DNA of 64,000 nucleotides from assembly GCF_013283195.1 (NCBI RefSeq), contig NZ_JABEKT010000001.1, positions 3,359,473 through 3,423,472 on the forward strand. The letters are read 5' to 3'. Origin of the DNA: Ensifer adhaerens (GTDB taxonomy: Bacteria; Pseudomonadota; Alphaproteobacteria; Rhizobiales; Rhizobiaceae). Below are positions 44,269 to 53,065 of the stretch, in pieces; position 1 is the first letter of the stretch, and the number at the start of each line of letters is the position of its first letter. The position numbers were made by a program, and so were the translations under genes. The notes beneath the pieces are model-generated. The model was not told the DNA's origin. It did no database searches and saw only the letters and a program-made list of their open reading frames with translations.

Positions 44269-46185
44269 TCACCCCTGCCACCGGCCGTCGCGCTTCATCG
44301 CCTCGATCTCGCGGATCGCCTTTTCGCGCTGGCGCTCGCGGCGGATGATGTCGGTGACGGCGGCATCGTCGGACTTGTCGGTGTAGCGGAATTCGCTGTC
44401 GGCGTAGCGGTTGATTTCCTGCAGCACCATGTCGATGGAGATCGGGCCGCGCAGCGCCTCGATCATCGCTTTCTTCTCGTCATAGCCCTTGTGCATGAAC
44501 GAGCCGGCGTCCTTGAACCATTCGTCGGGCAATTCGACATCCATCGCCCTGAGCTTGATCGCATCGGTAATGTTCTTGATCGCCCGGCCGGTGAAGCGCG
44601 GTTCCGCTTCCTTGATCATGTGCAAATAGGCGCCGACGTCGGCAAGCGTGGCGAGCGCCCCCTTCTCCTTCTGGTATCGCTCCCAGACGGAAACGAGGCC
44701 CTCTTCCTGCGGTCGCGAATGCGCCTCGTAGGATTGCGACACGGCGCGTTTGATCTCCTGTCCTTCGAACAGCGCGTGTTCGCCAAGCGGGATCTTGTGG
44801 TTCTTGCCGACCAGCAGCGCGAAGATGTCGATGTAGTCGTCTTCCGTCTGCGGCCCATCGACCAGCCAGCGGGCGCCGGCGCGCTGCCTCAGCGCATCGT
44901 CGACATTCTCAGGGTAGTTGGAGAACATGCCGAAGGTGCAGTTGCCGCGCACCACCGTCGAGGCGCCGGCAAAGCTCTCCATCAGCACCGCCGTCACCTC
45001 ATGCTGGCCGGCCGATGCCCGGTCGTCGGAGCGCTTGGCCGCCACCTGGTCGACGTCGTCGATGGTGCCGAAGCCGATGGCGCGCGGGTTGATGACGTTG
45101 TTGACGAATTCCTTGCAGTTCTGGCCTGATTTGCCCTGATAGGACGAGATCTGGTCGACGCCGAAGTTTTCGTAATGGAAGGCATAGCCGGCGATCTCGC
45201 AATATTCGTTGAGCATGCCGGCGAGCATCTGGATCAGGATCGTCTTGCCGGTGCCGGGCATGCCGTCGCCGATGAAGGTGAAGAGGAAGCCGCCGAGTTC
45301 GACGAAGGGGTTCATCTGCCGGTCGAAGTCATAGGCCATCAGCATCTTGGCGAGCTTCAGCGCCTGATACTTGGCGATATGGTTGCCGATGATCTCTTCC
45401 GGCTTCTTGAACGTCATGACAAGCGGCTTGCGCTTCTGGCCGGGCGCCACGTCGAAGCCATTGAGCGTGAAATCGTCCTGATCGAGACGGATATGGACGT
45501 TCTCGAAGCTCTGCAGACCGGTAAAGCGGCCCTTGCGCGCAATCAGCCCTTCGATGGCGACGCGCGAAAAGGCGCGTGCACGCGCCGTCAGCGCCAGATC
45601 GTCGGCCGCCCCTGCAATGCTGCGGTCGAGTGCGGCGATCAGCCCCTTCAAGGCGTCCTGCGGCGTGTCGAACAGGAAGTCCGGCTCGACCGCATCGTCG
45701 ACCGGCTCGCCTTCTCCCGAGAGGGTCGCGCCGAGATAGGCGGCAAGGGTGAAGGCCGAGATATAGGCAGAGGCGTTCAGCAGCGCCTTGAACTGGTTGC
45801 CATCCTCTCCGGCAAGCGGCGCGGTCAAGTTGCGGGCCTGCAACTGCTCGAGGCTCGTCTGGCGTGCAAAGACGTCGGCAACGGCGAGCGCCACCTGGAT
45901 GCCGCGGCGGGCGCGGTAGAGAACTGCGTGCTGTGCCGGCGACAGCATCGGGTCGCCCTGGCGCACCGCCTGGACCGTGCGCGCAAGCTCGACCTCACGG
46001 GTGCGGCGTTGGCCACCGGTCGATACCGTCGAGACGAACCGCCGTCCGGTGCCGGCGAGCGGCGCGCCGGCCGGGCCCTCGTCGCGCTCGAGGATCACCA
46101 GTTTGGTCACCAGCCCTTGCGCGACTGCCTGGTGCCTGGCGATCTCGTCTTCGTGCAGCGTCGTCAGCCCGGCATTGAGTGTCAT
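44269..46185 (-). CDS. AAA+ ATPase (gene 3 of uncharacterised operon)
   Basis: A 638-residue AAA+ protein. The N-terminal ~290 residues have no domain I recognise. Walker A is GDGMPGTGKT (K314), the Walker B-like segment GFGTIDDVDQVA (about residues 372-383) ends in Asp-Asp rather than the usual Asp-Glu, sensor 1 is FGMFSNYPENVDDAL, and an arginine finger candidate follows in LRQRAGARW. The C-terminus is rich in charge (REIEAMKRDGRW). The gene is two bases from the preceding gene. It is probably the motor of the five-gene system; whether it unfolds proteins or remodels a membrane complex is unknown. Confidence 0.85.
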   Translation of the reverse strand: MTLNAGLTTLHEDEIARHQAVAQGLVTKLVILERDEGPAGAPLAGTGRRFVSTVSTGGQRRTREVELARTVQAVRQGDPMLSPAQHAVLYRARRGIQVALAVADVFARQTSLEQLQARNLTAPLAGEDGNQFKALLNASAYISAFTLAAYLGATLSGEGEPVDDAVEPDFLFDTPQDALKGLIAALDRSIAGAADDLALTARARAFSRVAIEGLIARKGRFTGLQSFENVHIRLDQDDFTLNGFDVAPGQKRKPLVMTFKKPEEIIGNHIAKYQALKLAKMLMAYDFDRQMNPFVELGGFLFTFIGDGMPGTGKTILIQMLAGMLNEYCEIAGYAFHYENFGVDQISSYQGKSGQNCKEFVNNVINPRAIGFGTIDDVDQVAAKRSDDRASAGQHEVTAVLMESFAGASTVVRGNCTFGMFSNYPENVDDALRQRAGARWLVDGPQTEDDYIDIFALLVGKNHKIPLGEHALFEGQEIKRAVSQSYEAHSRPQEEGLVSVWERYQKEKGALATLADVGAYLHMIKEAEPRFTGRAIKNITDAIKLRAMDVELPDEWFKDAGSFMHKGYDEKKAMIEALRGPISIDMVLQEINRYADSEFRYTDKSDDAAVTDIIRRERQREKAIREIEAMKRDGRWQG

Positions 46186-46187
46186 GT

Positions 46188-47336
46188 TTAAACCTCGCTC
46201 ACGACCTGGTTACCGGAGATGACATGCACCTTGTAGTCGCCGAAGACCTGCTCCGCTTCGCCCGCGGCATAAAGCGCCTGGTAGGCATCGTGCGGCACCA
46301 GCGCGTGTTTCTCGTAGGACGAGACGCCCATGCGCGTCGCCTCCAGATTGTCGGTGTCGATGTGGAACTCTTCCTGCGCCGGCGTCGTCGACCAGAAGCC
46401 GCGCTTGGCGGCGCGTTCGGCCTTGGAAAACACCTCCTGCACGGTCCAGGTCAGCAGCCAGGCATTTTCCGGCTTGCGCACCTTGGACAGAATCTCGTTG
46501 ATCTTGGCATTGTTCTCGGTGATCCCGGCCGAATAGAACGGGCCAAGCACGATGCGCCGCAACTGCTTGGGGTGCAGCTCGGGAAAATCCTTGTCCATGT
46601 TGGTGGCAATCGTCACCGGCGTCAGCGAATAGGTGCTGTTCTTCGAGGCGAAATCATCGAAGCGGCTGGCAAGCTCCGGATTGAGCAGGCCGCCGACCGG
46701 CAGCGGGATCTCGACCTGCGGATTGAGCTTGCCGTCTTCGGTCACCAGCATCTCGACGATCTTCTCCGACGAATCCTCGATCGTCGCCATGTAAACCATC
46801 GGCAGGGTCTGGGTGCCGTCGAAGGCGCCCCAGCTCACCACGTAATAGGGCCGCATCGTCTTCGGGTTGACGGCGACGCGGATCGTTTCCGGCAGGATGA
46901 AGGGTGAAAAGATCTCGCCCTTGCCGATCTGCTCGAGGTAGAGGCGCTCCGCCATGCGCGCTTGCAGCGCCTCGGGAAACGCTTTCTGCCGCAGGATGAA
47001 ATCGGCCATCTCCTCGCGCAGTGCATCGGCCGACGGAATGTCCGCAAGCCGCTTTGCGGCCGTCTGGCGGTCGTTTTCGAGTTCGAGCACGTTCTGGAAA
47101 ACCGGAAAGCCACTCTCGGCCCGGGAGATCCGGAACTGGTCGACGAAGCCGATGCGGTTTTCCCAGCAGGCGATCGAAGCTTTCAGCCGGGCCAGATATG
47201 GAACGATCACCTCGCCGACCACGGTGTTGCGATAGAGCGGCGAATTGCGGTCGCCAAGAAACAGCTCTAGCCCGGCCAGCGCCGAATGGATCGAGGCAAA
47301 ATACTGCGCAACGGCGGGGGATGCGGCAATTTTCAT
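46188..47336 (-). CDS. Uncharacterised protein (gene 2 of uncharacterised operon)
   Basis: A 382-residue cytoplasmic protein with no motif I recognise. The first half is helical (VVGEVIVPYLARLKASIACW); the second half has more beta structure (YYVVSWGAFDGTQTLPMVYM). It has no signal peptide or transmembrane segment. It lies 72 bases after the coiled-coil gene and two before the AAA+ ATPase gene, so it is very probably translated with the latter and could be its adaptor. Confidence 0.75.
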   Translation of the reverse strand: MKIAASPAVAQYFASIHSALAGLELFLGDRNSPLYRNTVVGEVIVPYLARLKASIACWENRIGFVDQFRISRAESGFPVFQNVLELENDRQTAAKRLADIPSADALREEMADFILRQKAFPEALQARMAERLYLEQIGKGEIFSPFILPETIRVAVNPKTMRPYYVVSWGAFDGTQTLPMVYMATIEDSSEKIVEMLVTEDGKLNPQVEIPLPVGGLLNPELASRFDDFASKNSTYSLTPVTIATNMDKDFPELHPKQLRRIVLGPFYSAGITENNAKINEILSKVRKPENAWLLTWTVQEVFSKAERAAKRGFWSTTPAQEEFHIDTDNLEATRMGVSSYEKHALVPHDAYQALYAAGEAEQVFGDYKVHVISGNQVVSEV

Positions 47337-47408
47337 GCCGTTCCCCCTGGCGTGTAGCGCAAGGCAAAGTCGAACCGTTTCATGCGCATGCCCATGTGCT
47401 CGCGCCGA

Positions 47409-48497
47409 TCACTGCTTCACGTAGTTGGCAGTGTTGTGTTTGTCCATGACCGCCTGGAAGCGCCGGGCAAAGGCGTCGTCGGCCAGCTTCTTGCGGCGCT
47501 GGATGTCCTGCGTCGACAGCATGTTCTTCTCATGCATTTCCAGGAGGTCGCCGATATGGCGCTGGGCGGCAGCGCCGATGCCGGCCATCGTCTCTTCAGC
47601 GGCCGTGTCGACCTGGCTTCCGAGCGTGTTGATCTTGTGGGCGACATCCTGCTGTGCCGCGGTCTTCAACGAATCTTCCAGCGCCTTGTAGAGCACGATG
47701 CGTTGCTCGGTATCGATCGTCAGCTTGTTGATGAGCGTGTTCTGCGCCGCGATCTGGTTGTTGAGCGAATCGACGAAGGTCTGGAACATCGAGGTGTAGC
47801 GCTCAAGCGTCTGGCTTTCGGCCAGAAGCTCCTGCTCCTTGGCCTGCTTCTCGTTGTATTCCGTCGCCAGTGCCGAGCGTTCGCCTTCAAGCTCGGTGCG
47901 CACCTTCTGTTCGGTCGATGCGGCAATGCGGTTTTCGATGTCGAGCAGCAGCGGGTTCAATTCCTCGATGCGCTTCTGCACCGTTTCCAGATTGGCCATG
48001 GTGCCCTTGCGGCGCTCGATCACCTGGATCAGGCTCTGCTCAGAGGTCTTGTAACGCTGGTCGAGGATCGACTTCTGGTCCTTGAGGATGCCGACAATGG
48101 TGTCGGACTTCGACAGCAACTCCTGCAGGTTGCCGGCAAGCGACATGTTGCGCACCCGGTCGGTGCGCAAACGCTGCATCTTCTGCTTGGAGAAGATACC
48201 GATGAACTTCTCGTAGCCGGTATAGTTCTTCATGCTCTCGAACTCGGTACCGAAGATGTTCGTCGCATCTTCCAGCCCGATGATCAGGTCGGCGATGTTG
48301 GCCTCCATCACCTTCTGCTGGTTGATCACGTCCTGAATGCGGGCGTTCTCGATATCGAAATTGACGTCGCCGAGCTTGGTCTCCGACTTGGCAAATTGCT
48401 CCAGCACGACGCCTGATTGTTCGAGCTTGCCGCGCATCTGCTCGACAACGCTTTTCGTCTTCTCGATTTCCGCGTCAAAATTCTGAAGCGAAGCCAT
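47409..48497 (-). CDS. Coiled-coil protein, TelA-like layout (gene 1 of uncharacterised operon)
   Basis: A 362-residue, almost entirely helical protein with long coiled coils (about residues 60-330, e.g. VQKRIEELNPLLLDIENRI) and no hydrophobic segment. Its helical plan recalls TelA (toxic anion resistance) proteins, but identity to that family is a guess from layout only. The ATG at 48497 has GGGG upstream and is preferred to an open frame continuing to 48524. It heads the five-gene operon with genes for an unknown protein, an AAA+ ATPase, a DUF6638-like protein and a DUF2333 membrane protein. Confidence 0.75.
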   Translation of the reverse strand: MASLQNFDAEIEKTKSVVEQMRGKLEQSGVVLEQFAKSETKLGDVNFDIENARIQDVINQQKVMEANIADLIIGLEDATNIFGTEFESMKNYTGYEKFIGIFSKQKMQRLRTDRVRNMSLAGNLQELLSKSDTIVGILKDQKSILDQRYKTSEQSLIQVIERRKGTMANLETVQKRIEELNPLLLDIENRIAASTEQKVRTELEGERSALATEYNEKQAKEQELLAESQTLERYTSMFQTFVDSLNNQIAAQNTLINKLTIDTEQRIVLYKALEDSLKTAAQQDVAHKINTLGSQVDTAAEETMAGIGAAAQRHIGDLLEMHEKNMLSTQDIQRRKKLADDAFARRFQAVMDKHNTANYVKQ

Positions 48498-48662
48498 ATC
48501 ATCCCCCTGGATCGATCGAGGCAACAGATGCCATCCGGGCCAAATTATTCAGCCTTCGATTGCAGTTATATAAAGGGTGTTTATCGAAAGAGAACAAGTC
48601 TAGCCGGCCGGCTTTTTTGGTCAACCGTCCCGTCGAAGTGCTTGAGATATCGAAGGCATTGC

Positions 48663-49049
48663 CTACCTGGCGGCCGCCGGATCCCTGAGATAGGCAATGA
48701 CGTCGGCAATATCCTGCGGCTTCTTCAGGCCAACAAAGCTCATCTTTGTGCCGCCCACCATCGCCTTCGGGCTGAGCAGATACTCGCTCAGCGTCGCCTC
48801 GTCCCAGACATGCCCCTGTGAACCGAAAGCCCTCATGGCTTCCGAATAGCTGTAGTCGGCGACAGACGCGGCCGGACGGCCGATGACGCCCATAAGGCTC
48901 GGCCCAACACGATTGTTAGGTTCGGTAGCCGTGTGGCAGGCCCCGCATTTGCGGAAGACGGCAGCCCCCGCCTTGGCGTCGCCGCCGGCATGGCCGGGCG
49001 TCGCCCCGAGACAGAGGCAGATGAAAAGAGACGGAAGCAGACGCAGCAT
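48663..49049 (-). CDS. Class I c-type cytochrome
   Basis: A 128-residue exported cytochrome c. A signal peptide (MLRLLPSLFICLCLGATPGH, cleavage near residue 21) precedes one haem site, CGACH (C35, C38, H39), and the distal ligand Met103 in GGTKMSFVG. The layout is cytochrome c2/c-552-like. The ATG at 49049 with GAGG six bases upstream is preferred to an ATG at 49061 without a ribosome site. It is a periplasmic electron carrier; the partner oxidase is not in this window. Confidence 0.92.
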   Translation of the reverse strand: MLRLLPSLFICLCLGATPGHAGGDAKAGAAVFRKCGACHTATEPNNRVGPSLMGVIGRPAASVADYSYSEAMRAFGSQGHVWDEATLSEYLLSPKAMVGGTKMSFVGLKKPQDIADVIAYLRDPAAAR

Positions 49050-49206
49050 TGCGAACCTCATCGAGGAGAAACCGGATCAGCATGATCCCCCGACTGCGCA
49101 GCTTTCAAGGCGCTATGCAGTCGCACTGCAGCCAAGTGGGCCCAAGGAGTGCCGCAACACTCCAAACGCCAGACAGGCGGCCGCGAAACGAATCCGGTTT
49201 CAGGCG

Positions 49207-49800
49207 TCAGGCGGGGTCGCAACGCATCTTGTCTTCCCAGTGGCGCCGGCAATAGGAGACATATTTCTCGTTGCCGCCGACCTCGACCTGGGCGCCCTCG
49301 CGAACGACGTTGCCGTGCCCATCGAGACGGACGACCATCGTCGCCTTGCGGCCGCAGTCGCAGATCGTGCGCACTTCGCGCAGTTCGTCGGCAATGGCCA
49401 GAAGCGCCATCGAGCCCGGAAAGAGTTTGCCCTGGAAATCGGTGCGCAACCCGTAGGCCATGACGGGGATACCGATCCGGTCGGCGACCCGCGCCAGCTG
49501 CCAGACCTGCTCTTCGTCCAGGAACTGGGCTTCATCGACGAAGACGCAGGCAATCTTGCCCATGCCGTCGGTGTTGAGCTTTTCAATCAACGCGTGGAGA
49601 TCGTCGCCGCCATGGAAGGGGATGGCGTCCGCATCGAGACCGATGCGCGACGAGATGCGTCCGGTGCCCGCCCGGTCGTCGAATGCCGCGATCAGCATGA
49701 CGACGCGCATGCCGCGTTCCTGATAGTTGTAGGATGCCTGCAGCAGCAACGTGCTCTTGCCCGCATTCATCGTGGCATAGCTAAAATAGAGTTTGGCCAT
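49207..49800 (-). CDS. tdk: Thymidine kinase
   Basis: This enzyme phosphorylates thymidine to dTMP in the salvage pathway. At 197 residues it has the normal bacterial TK1 length. The P-loop is ATMNAGKST (residues 9-17), the catalytic Glu is E90 in CVFVDEAQFL, and the zinc-lasso cysteines are in ICDCGRK and YCRRHWEDKMRCD. A monocistronic gene. Confidence 0.95.
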   Translation of the reverse strand: MAKLYFSYATMNAGKSTLLLQASYNYQERGMRVVMLIAAFDDRAGTGRISSRIGLDADAIPFHGGDDLHALIEKLNTDGMGKIACVFVDEAQFLDEEQVWQLARVADRIGIPVMAYGLRTDFQGKLFPGSMALLAIADELREVRTICDCGRKATMVVRLDGHGNVVREGAQVEVGGNEKYVSYCRRHWEDKMRCDPA

Positions 49801-49950
49801 ATCCTACCGTTTCCGGAATCGTCTCGCCGGTACATGACGAGGCTTGGCCCCGAAGGCCAGAGCCTGTTTGCGCGACCCACAGTTTTTCGCCCGACTTGAC
49901 CATTTCGTGGGCATTGCGACATTCTGCGTCGCAGCGTGCATCCCGTCCGC

Positions 49951-49965
49951 GTATTGACGCAATAC
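49951..49965. promoter_or_regulatory. Palindrome upstream of choX
   Basis: GTATTG-ACG-CAATAC is a perfect inverted repeat about 85 bases before the choX ATG. It resembles a small operator; no known regulator motif was matched, though choline induction of choX is known in S. meliloti. Confidence 0.4.
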
Positions 49966-50048
49966 ACTTCCTTCGACATCAAAGCGCTTGAATTCGCTAT
50001 CCAATGGTGTTTGGCTAAAACAATAATAGAGGCAGGGGAACGACAACG

Positions 50049-51005
50049 ATGAACAAAGCACTCTCTCTCAAATTCATGCTCGCTGGCGCCGTTTCGGTGG
50101 CTGCCCTTGTTGCTGGAAACGCCGCGGCGGCCGAGCCTGAAAACTGTGGCACGGTCCGTTTCTCCGACGTTGGATGGACGGATATCACAGCCACCACCGC
50201 CACGGTTTCCGCCGTGCTCAAGGGCCTCGGCTATCAGACGGAAATCAAGGTTCTCTCGGTTCCGGTCACCTACACCTCGCTGAAGAACAAGGACATCGAC
50301 GTCTTCCTCGGCAACTGGATGCCGACCCAGGAAAACGACGTTCGCCCCTATCTCGACGACAAGTCGGTCGAATCCTTCGGCCCGAACCTCGAAGGCGCGA
50401 AATACACGCTGGCGACCAACGCCAAGGGTGCCGAACTCGGCATCAAGGACTTCAAGGATATCGCCGCCCAGAAAGACGCGCTCGAAGGCAAGATCTATGG
50501 CATCGAGCCGGGCAATGACGGCAACCGCCTGATCATCGACATGGTCGACAAGGACACCTTCGGCCTCAAGGGCTTCGAAGTGGTCGAATCCTCCGAACAG
50601 GGCATGCTGGCGCAGGTCGCCCGCTCCGAAAAGGACGGTGCGCCGATCGTGTTCCTCGGCTGGGAGCCGCATCCGATGAACGCCAATTTCAAGCTTACCT
50701 ACCTCTCCGGCGGTGACGATATCTTCGGCCCGAATTTCGGCGGCGCCACCATCTTCACCAACGTTCGTGCCGGCTACACCACCGAATGCCCCAATGTCGG
50801 CAAGCTGCTCACGAACCTCAAGTTCTCGCTGCAGATGGAAAACGAGATCATGGGCAAGATCCTCAACGACGGCAAGGAACCGGATGCCGCCGCCACGGAA
50901 TGGCTGAAGGCCAACCCGACGGCGATCGAACCGTGGCTCGCCGGCGTGACCACCAAGGATGGCGGCGAAGGCCTCCCGGCGGCCAAGACCGCGCTCGGGC
51001 TCTGA
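50049..51005 (+). CDS. choX: Choline-binding periplasmic protein
   Basis: The solute receptor of the high-affinity choline ABC transporter. A signal peptide (about 1-28) leads to a 290-residue mature protein. Every residue of the known S. meliloti ChoX ligand site is present at the same number: aromatic cage W43, W90, Y119 and W205, with D45 and N156. That makes choline (and weakly acetylcholine) the ligand with high confidence. It is followed by a terminator-like hairpin and then choW and choV. Confidence 0.97.
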   Translation: MNKALSLKFMLAGAVSVAALVAGNAAAAEPENCGTVRFSDVGWTDITATTATVSAVLKGLGYQTEIKVLSVPVTYTSLKNKDIDVFLGNWMPTQENDVRPYLDDKSVESFGPNLEGAKYTLATNAKGAELGIKDFKDIAAQKDALEGKIYGIEPGNDGNRLIIDMVDKDTFGLKGFEVVESSEQGMLAQVARSEKDGAPIVFLGWEPHPMNANFKLTYLSGGDDIFGPNFGGATIFTNVRAGYTTECPNVGKLLTNLKFSLQMENEIMGKILNDGKEPDAAATEWLKANPTAIEPWLAGVTTKDGGEGLPAAKTALGL

Positions 51006-51013
51006 GCGACGAC

Positions 51014-51037
51014 AAGGCGGGGGGACCCCGCCTTTTT
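51014..51037 (+). terminator. Terminator-like hairpin between choX and choW
   Basis: GGCGGGG pairs with CCCCGCC around a short loop and is followed by six T residues, 10 bases after the choX stop codon and about 50 before choW. It may reduce transcription of the permease relative to the binding protein. Confidence 0.8.
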
Positions 51038-51085
51038 TCACCGCATCGCGCGATATTGTTGATCTGACGAGACGGATTCACCCCT

Positions 51086-51931
51086 GTGGAATTTCTGACC
51101 GAATACCGCATTCCCATCGGCGGCTGGGCCAAGGCGTTCGTCGACTGGCTGACGACGAACTTCGAGCTGTTCTTCGACCAACTTGCCCGCTTCCTGTCCG
51201 GCGTCGTCGGCATTCTGCTCTATATCCTGCAGACGCCGCATCCGCTGATCGTGGTGGCAGTCATCACCGGGCTTGCCTGGTGGTTCCGCCGTTCGCTCGG
51301 CATCACGCTGTTCACCGGCCTCGGATTGCTGCTGATCATCAACCAGGGCTACTGGAAGGAAACGACCGAGACACTGGCTCTGGTGCTGGCTGCCAGCGTC
51401 GTCAGCATGGCCGTCGGCGTTCCGCTCGGCATTGCCGCTGCGCGCCGCGCCTGGGTCTATTCCGTCATGCGCCCGATCCTCGACTTGATGCAGACGATCC
51501 CCACCTTCGTCTATCTGATCCCCGCGCTCATTCTCTTCGGCCTCGGCATGGTGCCGGGCCTGATCGCAACGGTGATCTTCGCCATTCCAGCCCCCATCCG
51601 CCTCACCCGCCTCGGCATCATCTCCACGCCGCCGTCGCTGGTGGAAGCGGCACAGGCCTTCGGCGCAACACCGGGCCAGGTGCTGCGCAAGGTCGAGCTA
51701 CCCTTCGCAATGCCGCAGATCATGGCGGGCCTGACCCAGACGATCATGCTCTCGCTGTCGATGGTGGTCATCGCGGCGCTGGTCGGCGCCAACGGGCTCG
51801 GCGTTCCCGTGCTGCGGGCGCTGAACTCGGTGAACGTCGCCAAGGGTTTCGAGGCCGGCCTCTGCATCGTCATCCTGGCTATCATCCTCGACCGCCTGTT
51901 CCGCTCGTCCGACGAAGGAGAGGGTGCATGA
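51086..51931 (+). CDS. choW: Choline ABC transporter permease
   Basis: A 281-residue inner-membrane permease of the ProW/OpuAB type. It has six or more helices and the cytoplasmic EAA loop (VEAAQAFGATPGQVLRKVELPFAMPQIMAG) that contacts the ATPase. It starts with GTG at 51086. Its stop overlaps the choV start by four bases. With choX and choV it imports choline for glycine betaine synthesis or as carbon and nitrogen source. Confidence 0.95.
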   Translation: MEFLTEYRIPIGGWAKAFVDWLTTNFELFFDQLARFLSGVVGILLYILQTPHPLIVVAVITGLAWWFRRSLGITLFTGLGLLLIINQGYWKETTETLALVLAASVVSMAVGVPLGIAAARRAWVYSVMRPILDLMQTIPTFVYLIPALILFGLGMVPGLIATVIFAIPAPIRLTRLGIISTPPSLVEAAQAFGATPGQVLRKVELPFAMPQIMAGLTQTIMLSLSMVVIAALVGANGLGVPVLRALNSVNVAKGFEAGLCIVILAIILDRLFRSSDEGEGA

Positions 51932-52977
51932 CCGACGCCGTCGTTTTCAAGAATGTCGACATCATCTTCGGCAACAATCCGCAGACCGCGCTGCAGATGG
52001 TCGACCAGGGCAAGACCCGCGACGAGATCGGCGCGGCCACCGGCCTGGTGCTGGGCGTCGCCGGTGCAACGCTGTCGATCAACGAGGGCGAGATCCTGGT
52101 CTTGATGGGCCTCTCCGGCTCCGGCAAGTCGACGCTGCTTCGCGCCGTCAACGGCCTGGCACCCGTCGTGCGCGGCGAGGTCGAGGTCAAGACCGCCAAT
52201 GGACCGCTCAATCCCTATCGAACCACGCCCAAGTCGCTGCGCGATTTCCGCATGCACACCGTGTCGATGGTGTTCCAGCAGTTCGCGCTGTTGCCCTGGC
52301 GCACCGTTGCCGACAATGTCGGCTTCGGTCTTGAGCTTGCCGGCATGCCCGACGCCGAACGCAAGGCCCGCGTCGGCGAGCAGCTCGAACTCGTCAACCT
52401 GACGAAGTGGGCAGGCCGCAAGGTCAACGAGCTTTCGGGCGGCATGCAGCAGCGCGTCGGCCTGGCCCGCGCCTTTGCGACCGGCGCGCCGATCCTGTTG
52501 ATGGACGAACCGTTCTCGGCGCTCGACCCATTGATCCGAACCCGGCTGCAGGACGAACTGCTCGAATTCCAACGTCGCCTGAAGAAGACCATCGTCTTCG
52601 TCAGTCATGACCTCGACGAGGCGTTCCGCATCGGCAACCGCATCGCCATCATGGAAGGCGGCCGCATCATCCAGTGCGGTACGCCGCAAGACATCGTCAG
52701 AAACCCGGCGAACCAATATGTCGCCGATTTCGTTCAGCACATGAACCCGATCACCATGCTGACGGCCAAGGACGTGATGCAGACCGGCGTCCAACGCGGA
52801 GCAACGGTTGCCGGCGTGACGGCAACCGCCAAGCCGACGACACCGCTCGTCGATATCCTCGACGCCATGTCCCGCCAGCCGGGCAGCGTCGGCGTCGTCG
52901 ACAATGGCTCCGTGGTCGGCACGATCAACGCGCAAAACATCGTTGAAGGCCTGACGCGACACCGCAACAAAAGTTGA
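51928..52977 (+). CDS. choV: Choline ABC transporter ATP-binding protein
   Basis: A 349-residue ATPase of the glycine betaine/choline (OpuAA/ProV) type. Walker A is GLSGSGKST (residues 61-69), the signature LSGGMQQRVGLARAFA, Walker B LLMDEPFSALDP, and the H-loop FVSHDLDEA. The C-terminal ~60 residues look like a single regulatory CBS-type region (QPGSVGVVDNGSVVGTINAQ). Its start overlaps choW. A terminator follows at 53001. Confidence 0.96.
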   Translation: MTDAVVFKNVDIIFGNNPQTALQMVDQGKTRDEIGAATGLVLGVAGATLSINEGEILVLMGLSGSGKSTLLRAVNGLAPVVRGEVEVKTANGPLNPYRTTPKSLRDFRMHTVSMVFQQFALLPWRTVADNVGFGLELAGMPDAERKARVGEQLELVNLTKWAGRKVNELSGGMQQRVGLARAFATGAPILLMDEPFSALDPLIRTRLQDELLEFQRRLKKTIVFVSHDLDEAFRIGNRIAIMEGGRIIQCGTPQDIVRNPANQYVADFVQHMNPITMLTAKDVMQTGVQRGATVAGVTATAKPTTPLVDILDAMSRQPGSVGVVDNGSVVGTINAQNIVEGLTRHRNKS

Positions 52978-53000
52978 CGAAAGCGCACAAGAAGCCAATA

Positions 53001-53029
53001 AAAGCCCGGACCCTGTTCCGGGCTTTTTC
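53001..53029 (+). terminator. Terminator of the choXWV operon
   Basis: AAAGCCCGGA pairs with TCCGGGCTTT and is followed by T residues, 25 bases after the choV stop codon. Confidence 0.88.
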
Positions 53030-53065
53030 GTCTGGAACCGGACCGAAGCTCAGGAAGGAAGACGA

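Noticed and set aside
47409-48497. Firm assignment of the coiled-coil protein to the TelA family
   Set aside because: Only the helical layout resembles TelA; I could not point to diagnostic residues, so the call is left as coiled-coil protein of unknown function.
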